From Psychrobacter sp. WY6 (GTDB lineage Bacteria; Pseudomonadota; Gammaproteobacteria; Pseudomonadales; Moraxellaceae), in contig NZ_CP049902.1 in NCBI RefSeq assembly GCF_018448495.1, forward strand, positions 2,728,001 through 2,792,000: DNA of 64,000 nucleotides, read 5' to 3'. The notes under the pieces are model-generated. The model had not been told where the DNA came from. It made no database searches and worked only from the letters and a program-made list of their open reading frames with translations. Position numbers and translations under genes: made by a program. Position 1 is the stretch's first letter. Every line of letters starts with the position of its first letter. Shown here piece by piece: positions 28,350 through 38,741 of the stretch.

Positions 28350-30062
28350 ATGTCCTCTCACGCCACCGTTTCTTTATATCAGATGATTTGGGCACACTAT
28401 CGCCTGCCCTTTCTTAAAGTTATTTTCCTTAATTTGGTGAATGCGGCGGTCAGTGTGAGCATCATTGCCTATATCAATCACACCTTTATCAGTCAGCCTG
28501 TTTTTAATACCTTATCGTGGGCAAGCTTGGGTCAATTTTCAGCTTTGGTGGTGCTGCTGTTAGTCACGACCTTCGTATCACAATATGCACTGACCCGTTT
28601 AGGGCATCAGTTCGTCTACGAGCTTAGAACCAAGCTGGTCAAACAAATCATCGACACCAAAGTTCCGCAAATAAATCATTTGGGTAGCGCACGGTTACTC
28701 GCCAGCTTATCCTCAGATATTCAATCGATTACCGTCGCCTTTGTGCGTATGCCAGAGCTGGTGCAAGGCGTTATTTTATCGGTTGGTGTCGCCCTTTATT
28801 TAGGTTGGTTGTCGCTGCCATTATTATTGATTGTCATGTTTTGGATTGTGATGACGATTTGGATAAGCACCATTTTAGTAAAGCATGTCTATACTCATTT
28901 AAGAGAGCTCAGAGAGATTAATGATCTTTTATATGAGGACTATCAATCCATTATAGATGGTCGCAAAGAGCTGGCGCTTAATCAACACCGCGCTGAAAAA
29001 CTCTATAAAAATGATTTCTTACATCATGCCAAGTCTTACCAAAATCGAGTGATTAAATCGGATACATATCATTTATCCGCCGTGAATTGGTCGAATATTA
29101 TGATGTTCGCAGCCATTGGTGTGGTGTTTGCCGTGTCAAATTATCTTGCTCTACCGATGGGTATTGCCACCACTTTCTCTTTAACCATTCTATTCATGCA
29201 ATCACCCATCCTCCATGCCGTTGGTGCGTATCCGACCTTACAAACGGCACAAGTGGCGCTGGATAAAATACAATCTTTAGAATTGGCGGAGTACCAACCA
29301 ACCTTTACCACGGATATTGTGGTAAACAACTGGCAGTCCATATCATTCAATGATATTGGCTATCGCTATGCAAGTATTGATACCGATGCAAACGAGGTAG
29401 TGGTTAAAGAAAATGAGCATGCTAGCGATATCCTAAAAGCGGTTAATCTGACCTTGCAACGTGGCGATGTGGTGTTTTTAATCGGGGCGAATGGTAGCGG
29501 TAAATCTACGCTTGCCAAGATTATTACAGGCATTTTCACCCCTAGCATCGGTGCTGTAAAAATAGACAGCCAGCGCGTTGATTCACAGAATAATGCCGAT
29601 TATCGACAGCTTTTTTCTGCCATTTTTAGCGATCAGCATCTTTTTAAACAACTGATTGGTAGAGAGGGAAAGCAGCCCGATGAAGCACTCGTAAATACAT
29701 GGCTACACAAGCTCAATTTACAAGATAAAGTCAGCGTGACTGACAACCAATTATCGACCGACAAGCTATCACAAGGACAACGCAAGCGCTTGGCCATGCT
29801 CATTGCCGTGGCTGAACAAAAAGACATATTGCTACTCGATGAATGGGCGGCTGACCAAGATCCTGCCTTTCGCCGAGTTTTTTATCAAACACTGATACCT
29901 GAACTCAAAGCCTTGGGTAAAACGCTGTTTATCATCAGTCATGATGACGGCTATTTTGAGCATGCAGATCGATTATTATTGATGAAAGAAGGCAGACTTA
30001 TTGAGTTAAATGCTGAAGAGCGGCAACGTGCCAGTGCCGATGCCATTGCTATGTTGGCGTAA
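28350..30062 (+). CDS. ABC exporter of the cyclic-peptide (SyrD/YojI/PvdE) type
   Basis: A 570-residue half-transporter with a six-segment membrane domain (1-310) fused to an ATPase domain. It shows Walker A GANGSGKSTLAKIITGIF, signature LSQGQRKRLAMLIA, Walker B DILLLDEWAADQDPAFR and switch ISHDDGYFEHADRLLLM. Length and the unusual EWAADQ after Walker B fit the cyclic-peptide/microcin/pyoverdine-precursor group (YojI, SyrD, PvdE). No biosynthetic genes are nearby, so export of a siderophore or peptide, or recycling after iron removal, is inferred only from the receptor next to it. Confidence 0.85.
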   Translation: MSSHATVSLYQMIWAHYRLPFLKVIFLNLVNAAVSVSIIAYINHTFISQPVFNTLSWASLGQFSALVVLLLVTTFVSQYALTRLGHQFVYELRTKLVKQIIDTKVPQINHLGSARLLASLSSDIQSITVAFVRMPELVQGVILSVGVALYLGWLSLPLLLIVMFWIVMTIWISTILVKHVYTHLRELREINDLLYEDYQSIIDGRKELALNQHRAEKLYKNDFLHHAKSYQNRVIKSDTYHLSAVNWSNIMMFAAIGVVFAVSNYLALPMGIATTFSLTILFMQSPILHAVGAYPTLQTAQVALDKIQSLELAEYQPTFTTDIVVNNWQSISFNDIGYRYASIDTDANEVVVKENEHASDILKAVNLTLQRGDVVFLIGANGSGKSTLAKIITGIFTPSIGAVKIDSQRVDSQNNADYRQLFSAIFSDQHLFKQLIGREGKQPDEALVNTWLHKLNLQDKVSVTDNQLSTDKLSQGQRKRLAMLIAVAEQKDILLLDEWAADQDPAFRRVFYQTLIPELKALGKTLFIISHDDGYFEHADRLLLMKEGRLIELNAEERQRASADAIAMLA

Positions 30063-30097
30063 ATACTGGCTTAGTAAAAAGTTAATGGCGAACAATA

Positions 30098-30140
30098 AAA
30101 AATCGGGGCATCTTTTAGAAAGTTGCCCCGAATTTAATTT
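30098..30140. terminator. Bidirectional terminator between convergent genes
   Basis: CGGGGCA and TGCCCCG pair around an 13-base loop, with an A-rich left flank and T-rich right flank, between the convergent ABC exporter and PepSY genes. Confidence 0.75.
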
Positions 30141-31653
30141 TAAAATAATAGTTTCTGTAAAAAACCAACCCGTGAAATGACTAAGAAATCTAGTAATCCG
30201 ATAGCAATAATCGCGATGATGGCGGTCGGGAATATGATTGCCACTGCTAACAAAGGAATGGCAAACGGCCACCATATAGAAAAACTGAGACCACGCGCTG
30301 GTGGATTCAGTCCAACCTTTTCACTGGCATGACGTGGACGGCGTTGCCACCACATCATGTAACCGCTCACACAAATAGCAATAACCGCTAAGCAAAATAG
30401 GACATTGACCAATACGCTCCCACCATCCAAGCGTCCCCATATGAATAGCAATGCCCGCCGCCATAAATTTACCAAAAGCATTATAATCATCAAAGCGGAT
30501 ATCTGCCAAAATATTGCCCGAATAACGATCGATATGTACCGTACGATCAGCCATTGGATTTTTCATATCATAGCTCATTGAGTCTTGGCTAATCGTCCAG
30601 ACACCCGTACTACCCTGTGGCAGATTTAATTGGTAACGTCCGACAAAACCAATCTCACGGGCAAATCGATCTACAGTATCGATCATAATCGGTATATTGG
30701 ACGCGATACCATCCTTGCCAGCGACAGTGCCAGATGTTGGCATTGGTGTCAATTCAAGCACCCAAGGCACATCTTTGGTACTACCCGTATTTAGTGCATC
30801 ACCATGCGTGGGTGCTGTGGCTGGTGTTGCTCCATGAACGTGCGGCGTGGCTTCAGCGTTATTCATATCCATACCAACATGATGTTGACTGTGATCAATA
30901 GAAAGCGGCATTGGCGCAACGCCCCATTTGCCCGCAGGAAACTGACTCCAAGCCTGTACCATACGCTCGCCCCAGATGCCTGCCCATGCCATTCCTGAAA
31001 TACAGAAAAACAGTAGCAACACAGATATCCAACTGCCCAATGTCGCATGAATGGTACGTATGAATGAGCGTTTTTTCTTATTATTTACAGCATCATTGGG
31101 TATAAGCATGGCTTTGAGTGATTTGCGTTTTTGCCACCATAGATACCAACCCGTTAGAATCATTAAGATGGTTAATGAAGCAGTGGTTTCTTGGATATAA
31201 TCACCGACTTTGCCCAATAGTAAATCAGCATGAATATCATTAAAGGTATAGTACAGACCACTATTAGTCGGCGTGCTTTTGACGATATCAGCCGTATAAG
31301 GATTCACCGCCACCATATTCTCATGACTGGCTGACTTAACTTGAAACAAGGCAACGGTGTTCGTATCACGAGGCGCGATATATTTCACCAATGTACTGTT
31401 AGGTAAAGTGTTTAACGCATTTTAGCTTGCGTAGAAATAGGGGCGGTAATTAGTGCCGTCACCGCTGAATCTGAGGTGGTAATGGTGAGGCGATCGTCAT
31501 CACGACCTGCGATGTTAGACATCAACAGCATGCCAAGTGCGCTGCAAGCTAGGATAATTAAGAAAGGTGCTATAAACATTCCGCATAAAAATGCCAACGC
31601 CATACCGTAAAATAGCGTTGAGTATTGGTTGATTGACTTGTATGTCTGTTCAT
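30140..31653 (-). pseudogene. PepSY-associated membrane protein, frameshifted
   Basis: An inner-membrane protein of the PepSY_TM family, frequently found beside siderophore receptors and thought to act in periplasmic or transmembrane ferric-siderophore reduction. It starts MNRHTSQSTNTQRYFTVWRW, followed by GMFIAPFLIILACSALGMLL. A periplasmic PepSY domain (YTADIVKSTPTNSGLYYTFN, DIHADLLLGKVGDY) follows, then LTILMILTGWYLWWQKRK and a second PepSY region with a His-rich insert. Breaks lie near 31575, 31405 and 30450. Otherwise the length (about 500 residues) is normal for the family. Confidence 0.8.
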
Positions 31654-31931
31654 AAATATGACCTTTAACAATCTTTGGTTGCTCAATGAACGACCTAGAC
31701 CTATTAATAGTAGTAATAAATCCTGTCTGCCGGTTGATCTAAAAGTTGATTCCAAATAGACGGCTGCATCATACGAGAAAAGCCCTGTAAACACCATTGC
31801 TTATAGTCAAAAATATCGTCATATTAGAGCGTTTCCTCAATCTTCATGTTGCATCATAGTCATCTTGATGGGCTAAAAATGAGGCTGCTTCACTCGACAT
31901 CTTACTAAGAACGCTTTGTTTGTAAATTTTT

Positions 31932-31952
31932 AATGATAATGATAATCATTAA
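31932..31952 (+). promoter_or_regulatory. Fur box upstream of second siderophore receptor
   Basis: AATGATAATGATAATCATTA is very close to the Fur consensus and lies about 55 bases before the receptor start. It is the best match in the window. Confidence 0.78.
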
Positions 31953-32007
31953 TGTTATTATTCCTTTTCTTTCGCTTCCGGCATTTGATAACTTACAAGG
32001 AAATATG

Positions 32008-34180
32008 ATGCGTCTTATCTCAACGTCTACATCCATTCGTCAAAAACGTTTAACTCTCGCGGTGCAATTGGGATTGGCAATGGGTTGAGCCACGCAGCTT
32101 ATGCTGAGACGATGCCGAATAACATCGAAAATAGTGTTAATAATGAGACCGTGACACCATCAACCACCTTGGATACCATTACTGTCTATGCCGACAACTA
32201 TCGTAGTACGGGCACCAAAACAGCGTTAGATCCTAATGATGCGCCCATGAGCTATACGAGAATCGATCAAGCGCTGTTACAAAAACGTCAAGCAGACAGT
32301 GTCAATGCAGCATTACGTTATGAGCCAGGGGTAAGTACTGAGAGTCGCGCTACGGTGTCCATCTTTGATGAATACAATATTCGCGGTTTTAAGACTTACT
32401 CCAATTTTTACGATGGATTAAGACTGCCCTACGATGGGGCTTGGAATCTGATGCCGCAAGTCGATATCTACGCAACAGAAGCAGTCGAAATAGTCAAAGG
32501 GCCCGCATCCTCACTCTATGGCTATGCATCTCCAGGTGGCATGGTCAATCAAGTCGCCAAAACCCCAAAACACTCAAGCATCTGAGGTACAGTTGCGAGT
32601 TGGCAATCAAAACCTAAAAGAAGTGGCGGTCGATACGACAGGACCTATCTCAGACACGCTCAATTATCGACTGGTGGCGTTAAAACGACAAAAAGACGGG
32701 CAGATGCAAACCACAGAAGAAGAGCGCACACTGATCAATCCGTCACTGGAATGGCGACCGACAAAAGATGTGTCCGTTCTTGCCAATCTGTTTTATCAAG
32801 ATGATCCAGAAATGGTGCCTTCCACCCCACTGCCTGCCGTTGGCACTGTCTACCATGCCAGCTATGGCAAATTGGGCAGTGATGCCTATGCAGGTGATGA
32901 ATGGAATCACTTCAGCAAAGAAGTATTTATGCCAAGTGTTACCATAAACTGGGACATCAATGATAAGTTGACGTTCAAGCACATTCTGCGCTATACCGAC
33001 GCCGAGGCGCAGCAGCGTAATATGTACAACAGCGGGTTTGTAAGCGGTAGTGATAAGATACTAAATCGCGTGGCCTACACCACTGATGAGAGCATGAGCA
33101 ACTGGACCACGGACAACCAGCTTGCTTATCAGTTAGATACTACCAATACCTCGCACAATTTTATTTGGTATTGAGTATCAAGAGACAGACAGTACCGCCA
33201 CTTATTATGATGCTGGCGCAGATGGCACGCCAAATCTTGACTTATCCAATCCAGATTTTTCGCAAATCAATGCCGATACCTTGCCTTTAGAGGCTTATCG
33301 TCAAAATGAAGATATCGAGCAAAGCCAACTTGGTTTTTATGTACAAGATGAGATGAAATGGCAGGATTTGACAGTAGTAGCAGGCTTACGTCACGATAAT
33401 TTTGACAGTAGTACTGAGCAAACCGAAGCCACTAAAGGCGTCATTTATAAAAAAATAATTAACAACGATGCGTCAGAAACCAGTGGTCGTCTCGCAGCCA
33501 TTTATGACTTTGATAATGGGCTATCTCCTTATGCAAGCTACTCGCAGTCGTTTCAGCCAGTGGTCGGTAGTAACTTTACCAATGCGCCATTTAAGCCAAC
33601 GACTGCCGATCAGCTAGAGGCTGGTGTCAAATATCTCTCTGCCAATCGCGCCACACAAGGAACATTAGCAGTATTTGATATCACTCAAAAAAATGTCATA
33701 GTGACGAACCCATCTAATTATCAACAAAAAGTTCAAACTGGTGAAATTGAATCAAAAGGCTTTGAGATATCAGGCAGTCATATGCTCCAACTACTGTGTG
33801 TCGCGGCAAGCTACAGCTATACCGATGCTGAGATTACAGAAGATGAATTCAACCCTGATGTGGTTGGCAATACCCCTGCGCAAACGGCTAAGCACAAGGC
33901 AACATTGTGGGCAGATTATTATGCTACTGACAAGCTCAGTCTCAATGCTGGCGTACGCTATGAAGGCGGTATGCAACTTGATAAGCAAAACTCAGACGAA
34001 TTACCAAGCGTGACTTTGGTAGACATTGGCGGCAATTATCAAATCAATCCGATGCTCACTGTCGGCGCGAGTGTCAACAATCTCTTTGATAAAACCTATG
34101 TCGGCGCTTGTTACGATATTAACAATTGCTGGATGGGACCTGAGCGCCAAATGTCCGTCAGTCTAAAGGCCAATTTTTAG
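32008..34180 (+). pseudogene. TonB-dependent siderophore receptor, three frameshifts
   Basis: The start MRLISTSTSIRQKRLTLAVQ follows ACAAGG. One base is missing in GGG near 32084; the next frame gives LSHAAYAETMPNN with a normal signal cleavage. The plug has LDTITVYADNYRSTGTKTAL and SLYGYASPGGMVNQVAKTPK, the PGGM form being typical of FhuE/FpvA-type receptors. Further breaks lie near 32575 and 33168. The barrel ends MSVSLKANF. The length after repair is about 723 residues. All domain landmarks are retained, so the inactivation is recent or a base-call artefact. Confidence 0.85.
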
Positions 34181-34285
34181 GCAATGTAGAACTTACCATT
34201 ACTAGAAAATATCAATCTTATAGAGTGGTCTCATCTCAAATGATGACCTAAACTATCAAATAGTTAAATGAAGGAAAGTATTAAT

Positions 34286-35029
34286 ATGGGAAAACCTACC
34301 CCAAGAATGCTAGATGTGATTGGCAGTAAATACCTCACGCCACATATGTGCCGTGTCACGCTTGGCGGTGCTGGACTGACTGATTTTCCGGCAGATCAAG
34401 AAAGCGCGTACATTAAGCTGATATTCTCTCAAGGCGATGAGGCTCGACCATTGATGCGCACCTATACCGTCAGCCTTCAACGTGATGACGAAATAGATGT
34501 CGATTTTGCGTTGCACGAGACAGAAGGCCCTGCTTCAACATGGGCGCGTAACGCTCAAGTGGGTGAGCAAATATTAGTAGGCGGCCCTGGACCAAAGAAG
34601 CTGATTAACAATGAGGCAGATTGGTTTTTATTGATCGGTGATATGACAGCGCTGCCGGCGATTACCGTCAATCTTGCCCAGCTACCTGCTGACGCACACG
34701 GCTATGCAGTCCTTGAGATTACCACTGAAGCAGATAAGCAACTACTCAAGAAGCCAGACAACCTTGACATTCATTGGGTGATAAACGCGCATCCAAATGC
34801 AGAAACTAGCCCATTACTTGATCGCGTTAAAACGCTTACGTGGCTAGCAGGACAACCTGCTGTTTGGGCAGCTTGCGAGTTCCATAGTATGCGCGCTCTA
34901 CGCCATTATTTTAAGGTAGATCGCCCAATACCAAAAACACATTTGTACATATCTAGCTATTGGAAAGTCGATAGCACAGAAGATCAGCATAAAATTGTCA
35001 AACGAGAGGATGCCCAAAGTATAGAATGA
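34286..35029 (+). CDS. Siderophore-interacting protein (ViuB-like ferric reductase)
   Basis: A 247-residue cytoplasmic FAD/NAD(P)H ferric-siderophore reductase. The start is the ATG after GGAAAG; an upstream in-frame ATG adds six residues. The FAD domain shows LMRTYTVSLQRDDEIDVDFALH and GPASTWARNAQVGEQI. The NADPH domain shows WFLLIGDMTALPAITVNLAQLP, and the C-domain ends VWAACEFHSMRALRHYF...LYISSYWK. It closes the iron island behind the second receptor and probably releases iron from the siderophore taken up by it. Confidence 0.9.
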   Translation: MGKPTPRMLDVIGSKYLTPHMCRVTLGGAGLTDFPADQESAYIKLIFSQGDEARPLMRTYTVSLQRDDEIDVDFALHETEGPASTWARNAQVGEQILVGGPGPKKLINNEADWFLLIGDMTALPAITVNLAQLPADAHGYAVLEITTEADKQLLKKPDNLDIHWVINAHPNAETSPLLDRVKTLTWLAGQPAVWAACEFHSMRALRHYFKVDRPIPKTHLYISSYWKVDSTEDQHKIVKREDAQSIE

Positions 35030-35177
35030 TAAGCAATGACGTTTTGTATTTTTGAACTATTTTGAAAGCGGTTTAAATAATGATTGATAAATTTTGTGTT
35101 ACTAATCATTACCCCACTGCTTATCTACTTTTATTGGCTAAATAAAAGTATAGTGACAAAATATAGTGACATTGTAG

Positions 35178-35208
35178 AATATGAGCAGCTGGTGAGCTGC
35201 TCATAAAA
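35178..35208. other. Perfect hairpin, 10-bp stem
   Basis: ATGAGCAGCT pairs with AGCTGCTCAT around GGTG between convergent genes. T-tracts are poor on both strands, so it may be a weak terminator or an RNA-stability element. Confidence 0.45.
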
Positions 35209-35222
35209 TGTGATCCCTACCC

Positions 35223-35891
35223 TTACAACCCTATCACTTGCATTAAATGCCCTGTCTTGAGATACACCGTAGCTCCTTCAGATCCTGCCTGTATTTGCGC
35301 ATGCTCACCTGCTGGCAGACGTATCCAGCCGCCGCGCTGATAAACTTGACCCTCATCTATCAACTCGCCTGCTAACACCAGTATTTCTGCACCGCCACAG
35401 ACTGCCTCATTAAACAGTAACTCGCCTGCCTTGATACGCTGCAAACTCACTTGCTCATTATCACCTGAGAATAGAGGACAAACATCACGGCTGCCCTGCT
35501 GTTGCCAATGAGCCTTATCTTTAGTATCGATAGCCACATAATGAGGTTCATCAGTTGGCATTTGGCGTAGCTTGACGAAAATCACTGCGCCTTCATCACT
35601 ATAAGGCTTGTGTCCTGAGGTCGGTGGATTGCGCAAATACCAACCTGCTGGGTAATGTTCGTCATCTGCAGAAAAAGTACCTGACAATACTAAAATCTCT
35701 TCACCACCCGGATGTAGATGATGCGGAAAATAAGAATTAGGCGCATAGCGTACAAGGCTAGTGGCACGTGCTTTTTCTGCACCCACACGGTCAAGCATCA
35801 CGCGCTCTACCCCATTTTGTGGTGACTTAATCCACTGGTGTTGCTCAGGTGTAAGGGCAGCGCGGCGAGTAAAGTCTGCATGAATAAGCAT
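35223..35891 (-). CDS. ChrR-like bicupin protein
   Basis: A 222-residue protein made of two cupin folds. The first carries a metal-binding set FPHHLHPGGEEILVLSGTF, where two His and the Glu are spaced as in ChrR/cupin-7 proteins, followed by HYPAGWYLRNPPTSGHKP. The second (about 130-215) has ELLFNEAVCGGAEILVLAGE without the His pair. In the ChrR family such cupins respond to oxidative stress as zinc anti-sigma factors, but no sigma factor gene adjoins and no N-terminal ASD is seen. A stand-alone cupin enzyme or sensor is more likely. Confidence 0.75.
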   Translation of the reverse strand: MLIHADFTRRAALTPEQHQWIKSPQNGVERVMLDRVGAEKARATSLVRYAPNSYFPHHLHPGGEEILVLSGTFSADDEHYPAGWYLRNPPTSGHKPYSDEGAVIFVKLRQMPTDEPHYVAIDTKDKAHWQQQGSRDVCPLFSGDNEQVSLQRIKAGELLFNEAVCGGAEILVLAGELIDEGQVYQRGGWIRLPAGEHAQIQAGSEGATVYLKTGHLMQVIGL

Positions 35892-36015
35892 AAACCATGT
35901 CCAAAAATAGTATGATGAGATGATCCTTTAGCAAACGTCAGATATGATTATTGAACGTTATCGACAGCTAAAGGCGCAATGATTGCACCTCGCTATTATA
36001 AACCTTACCGAGTTT

Positions 36016-36879
36016 TCAACGTACTAAAATCACAGGAGATAGCGTGCTGGCGATAATTTCTGTCGTGGTACTACCAAGGAATAATTGTTGCAATTTCGAA
36101 TGTCCATAAGCACCCACCACCATCATATCAATGTGATTTTCTACCTGAAACCTTAACAAGCCGTCGACGGCATCGGAGGCAGATAAATGATGTGCCGCTA
36201 CGCTAAAACCTGCATCCTCCAATTGTGCCGCTGCGGCGCTTAAGCTTTGTTTTGACGCGTCGTTATGATTGCCTATCATGACGATATGCCCTTGTAAACC
36301 TTTTAGCACAGGACTCCTCGCAACCATCCATGCTGCTTTGATAGCCGTTTTGCTACCATCAAAAGCTATCATGTATGAGCTGGGTTCTTTGAACGTCTCT
36401 GAGCAAATCAATATAGGAACGTCAGATGCGCGGGCAACGGTTTCGATTTGGCTACCGATATTAATACGGCTGCTTTTGTGATCTTCACCTCGGCGTCCCA
36501 TGACGATGGCACGATTTTCTGCTTTAAAATGCTCAATGGCAGGTAACAGCTTGCCGCGACGTTGATAGATACGAATATCGACTTGAGTAAAGTTGCCTTG
36601 GATATGGCTTTTTGCGTCTTGTACCAAAGCATTGCTATAACTGTTCACCACCTTCGCTCTTTGCTCGTCTAACTGCGTCAATTCTTCTAATAGAAACTGG
36701 CGGCTATTGACTCCTATTGCGCCTGACAAATCGCGTCTGGTGGAGGCTGGAACCTCACTCACATGCAACAATGCTACGGGTAAATTTAACTTACTGGCAT
36801 ACCATGCTGCATAGTCACAAACCGATTCAGTCACTGCCGAGCCGTCTATACAGGCTAAAATGTGCTGTGATGTTGTCAT
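36016..36879 (-). CDS. Universal stress protein, tandem UspA domains
   Basis: A 287-residue cytoplasmic protein with two Usp domains. The first (1-155) starts HILACIDGSAVTESVCDYAAW and has the GRRGEDHKSSRINIGS nucleotide-loop form G-x2-G-x9-G-(S/T). The second (from about 165, SYMIAFDGSKTAIKAAWM) ends VVGAYGHSKLQQLFLGSTTT, also with the ATP-binding loop. Tandem Usp proteins of this size resemble E. coli UspE. The start follows AAGGATGG. It stands alone. Confidence 0.85.
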   Translation of the reverse strand: MTTSQHILACIDGSAVTESVCDYAAWYASKLNLPVALLHVSEVPASTRRDLSGAIGVNSRQFLLEELTQLDEQRAKVVNSYSNALVQDAKSHIQGNFTQVDIRIYQRRGKLLPAIEHFKAENRAIVMGRRGEDHKSSRINIGSQIETVARASDVPILICSETFKEPSSYMIAFDGSKTAIKAAWMVARSPVLKGLQGHIVMIGNHNDASKQSLSAAAAQLEDAGFSVAAHHLSASDAVDGLLRFQVENHIDMMVVGAYGHSKLQQLFLGSTTTEIIASTLSPVILVR

Positions 36880-36938
36880 ATTCCATCCTTAAATTTAACG
36901 ATTTAATCCTATACAGCTTTCTATACCCACTATAAATA

Positions 36939-36986
36939 TGGTCACCGAAAAACATAGTTACCAAAGAACATGGTTACCAAAGAACA
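36939..36986. repeat. Three tandem 16-bp repeats
   Basis: Three units of the type ATGGTTACCAAAGAAC (copies at 36939, 36955 and 36971) with few mismatches, in the gap upstream of uspA and the DUF2058 gene. A fourth partial unit ATAGCGG follows. Confidence 0.8.
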
Positions 36987-37175
36987 TAGCGGCAAAAAAA
37001 TCATATCCATTGCCTTGATAATAACCAATTTAAACGGCTTCAGCCAGCGATGTGTGCCCACTTCTACCATAATTAAAAAAGTCTTGTCATCGTCTAACAA
37101 CATGCCGTAGCGAATTTTGCTACAATGGTTTTTTAGCATTTATGATTTAAGTATCCTTATCTAGGTGATAGAATT

Positions 37176-37704
37176 ATGGCAAAAATGCCCTACAGGCTCT
37201 CAGTTATTAAAGCGGGATTGGTGGATAGCAAAAAGCCAAGAAAATCAGCAAGCAGACTCAGCATGCCAAGCGTACTGGTGACTCAGAAAGCATGGAAGCG
37301 AAAAAAGCGTTGGCAGAAGCCCAAGCAAAAAACTAGAGAAAGATCAAAAGCTCAATCAAGAAAAGCAACGTATTTTAGAAGAGAAGATGCTCAAGGCCAA
37401 TATCGTACAGATGATTAAGCAGCATCAGATTGCCGATACCAATGGCGATGTTAATTATCAATTTGTCGATAATGCTAAGGTTAAAAAACTTTGTCACTCA
37501 AAAACTATATGACCAAATCGTCGCCGGTCATGTGGTGATTGCACGCTTAGAAGAAGGCTATGCCCTACTTCCTCGTCCGTTGGCAGATCGCATCGATGCA
37601 AAATGGAGGGCTTCATGGTCGTGTCTAACGATACATCAGAAGAAGTACTGGCAGAAGATGATCCTTATGCCGCCTATGTGATTCCAGATGATTTGATGTG
37701 GTAA
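37176..37704 (+). pseudogene. DUF2058 family protein, several frameshifts
   Basis: A small, highly charged cytoplasmic protein of unknown function (DUF2058, YaiL-like). Recognisable segments in successive frames are KAGLVDSKK, the Lys/Gln/Glu-rich middle LNQEKQRILEEKMLKANIVQ, VNYQFVDNAKVKKL, HVVIARLEEGYALLPRPLAD and a final SNDTSEEVLAEDDPYAAYVI ending DDLMW. At least four frame changes are required over about 175 codons, the highest density in the window, largely at A-runs. Confidence 0.75.
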
Positions 37705-37737
37705 CCGCTTAATTTCATCATACTTATGATGTCAGCC

Positions 37738-37779
37738 AAAAGCCCTTCATGGACTGTATCAGTCCATGAAGGGCTTTTT
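37738..37779 (+). terminator. Strong terminator after the DUF2058 gene
   Basis: AAAGCCCTTCATGGACTG pairs with CAGTCCATGAAGGGCTTT around TAT; T5 follows. The antisense strand of this repeat also creates spurious ORFs. Confidence 0.85.
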
Positions 37780-38079
37780 ATTGTACGAAAAGCGACCACC
37801 TTTAACCAAGCATTGCTGCTTTGGTTGAAAAACGTAACGATGCTCTGGAACAATAGCATGCTTGAGGCTACGAACTTGAACAACCATTCAATAACAACTA
37901 CAATGCGGTTTATTAACCTACTCAGTGGTAATATTTTGTCTAATTTTGAGTAATCACTCAAAATAAATACTTTATCATGCTTACTGCCTGACAAAGTAGT
38001 CACTGCCATATATTTCATTGATTAGAATTGCCAAACTCTTTTGCACTCACTTTTAACGCTTATTAAGAATAAATAACTT

Positions 38080-38483
38080 ATGCCAAAACATCTCCCTCTT
38101 TCACTGTTATTGCTTCGACTGGGTATTTTCATTGTTTTTTTAGTCTGGACTTTAGATAAGCTGATTAATCCTGATCATGCCGCAGGCGTTTTTTCTAGTT
38201 TTTATGGTTTTGAAAGTATAGGCGACACCGTGTTTTATGTCATTGGCGCAGCTCAATTCATCCTCATTCTATTGTTTGTCACAGGATTATTCAAAACTTG
38301 GACTTACGGCATCATCTTGCTACTTCATTCGATTTCGACGTTCTCAACCTTCGGCTTATATCTCAAGCCTTTGATAACTTGTTGTTCTTTGCAGCATGGC
38401 CGATGTTGGCTGCTTGTTTGGCGCTTTTCTTAATGAGAGATTGGGATACCTTAACCTTGGGCAAAAAAGTTTCTTTAGCCTAA
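38080..38483 (+). pseudogene. DoxX-like membrane protein, one frameshift
   Basis: A small inner-membrane protein of about 134 residues with four membrane segments (LSLLLLRLGIFIVFLVWTLD, FYVIGAAQFILILLFVTGLF, YGIILLLHSISTFSTFGLYL and, after the break, LLFFAAWPMLAACLALFLMR). Near 38371 CCTTTGAT lacks one T; with CCTTTTGAT the protein reads YLKPFDNLLFFAAW without interruption. The DoxX/DoxD-like assignment rests on size and topology. No partner genes suggest a specific redox role. Confidence 0.65.
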
Positions 38484-38741
38484 ACATCAGTCATGTTTGT
38501 CGTTAGATTGAGCTTGGTTGAACATGCAAATATAAATACTAGCCTCCGAAACTCAAGCCCTATACTATGAAGACTACTAATTTAGCTGTTTTATTGTATA
38601 TAAATGCACAAACCATGCAAGAAACTTAACGCAATTATCGTTACCACTAATTTGTCATTAGCACTAACATGGTCAAGGTTCTTAATCATAAAAGAATGAC
38701 GATGACTTTAGCCTTCGCTCTACTACTTAGCTGGATATTTT

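Noticed and set aside
20570..35029. Search for a siderophore biosynthesis gene within the iron island
   Set aside because: No NRPS, IucA/IucC-type or ornithine hydroxylase sequence was found; only uptake, export and reduction genes are present.
35178..35208. Hairpin considered as a strong terminator
   Set aside because: The stem is perfect but neither strand has a proper T-tract, so it is listed only as a hairpin.
36939..36986. Short tandem repeats considered as a CRISPR array
   Set aside because: The units are directly adjacent without spacers, and no cas genes are present.
37674..38018. Minus-strand ORF of 114 codons and a plus-strand ORF overlapping the terminator near 37740
   Set aside because: Both run through a terminator hairpin and the end of the DUF2058 gene, have no ribosome binding site and resemble each other only because of the inverted repeat.
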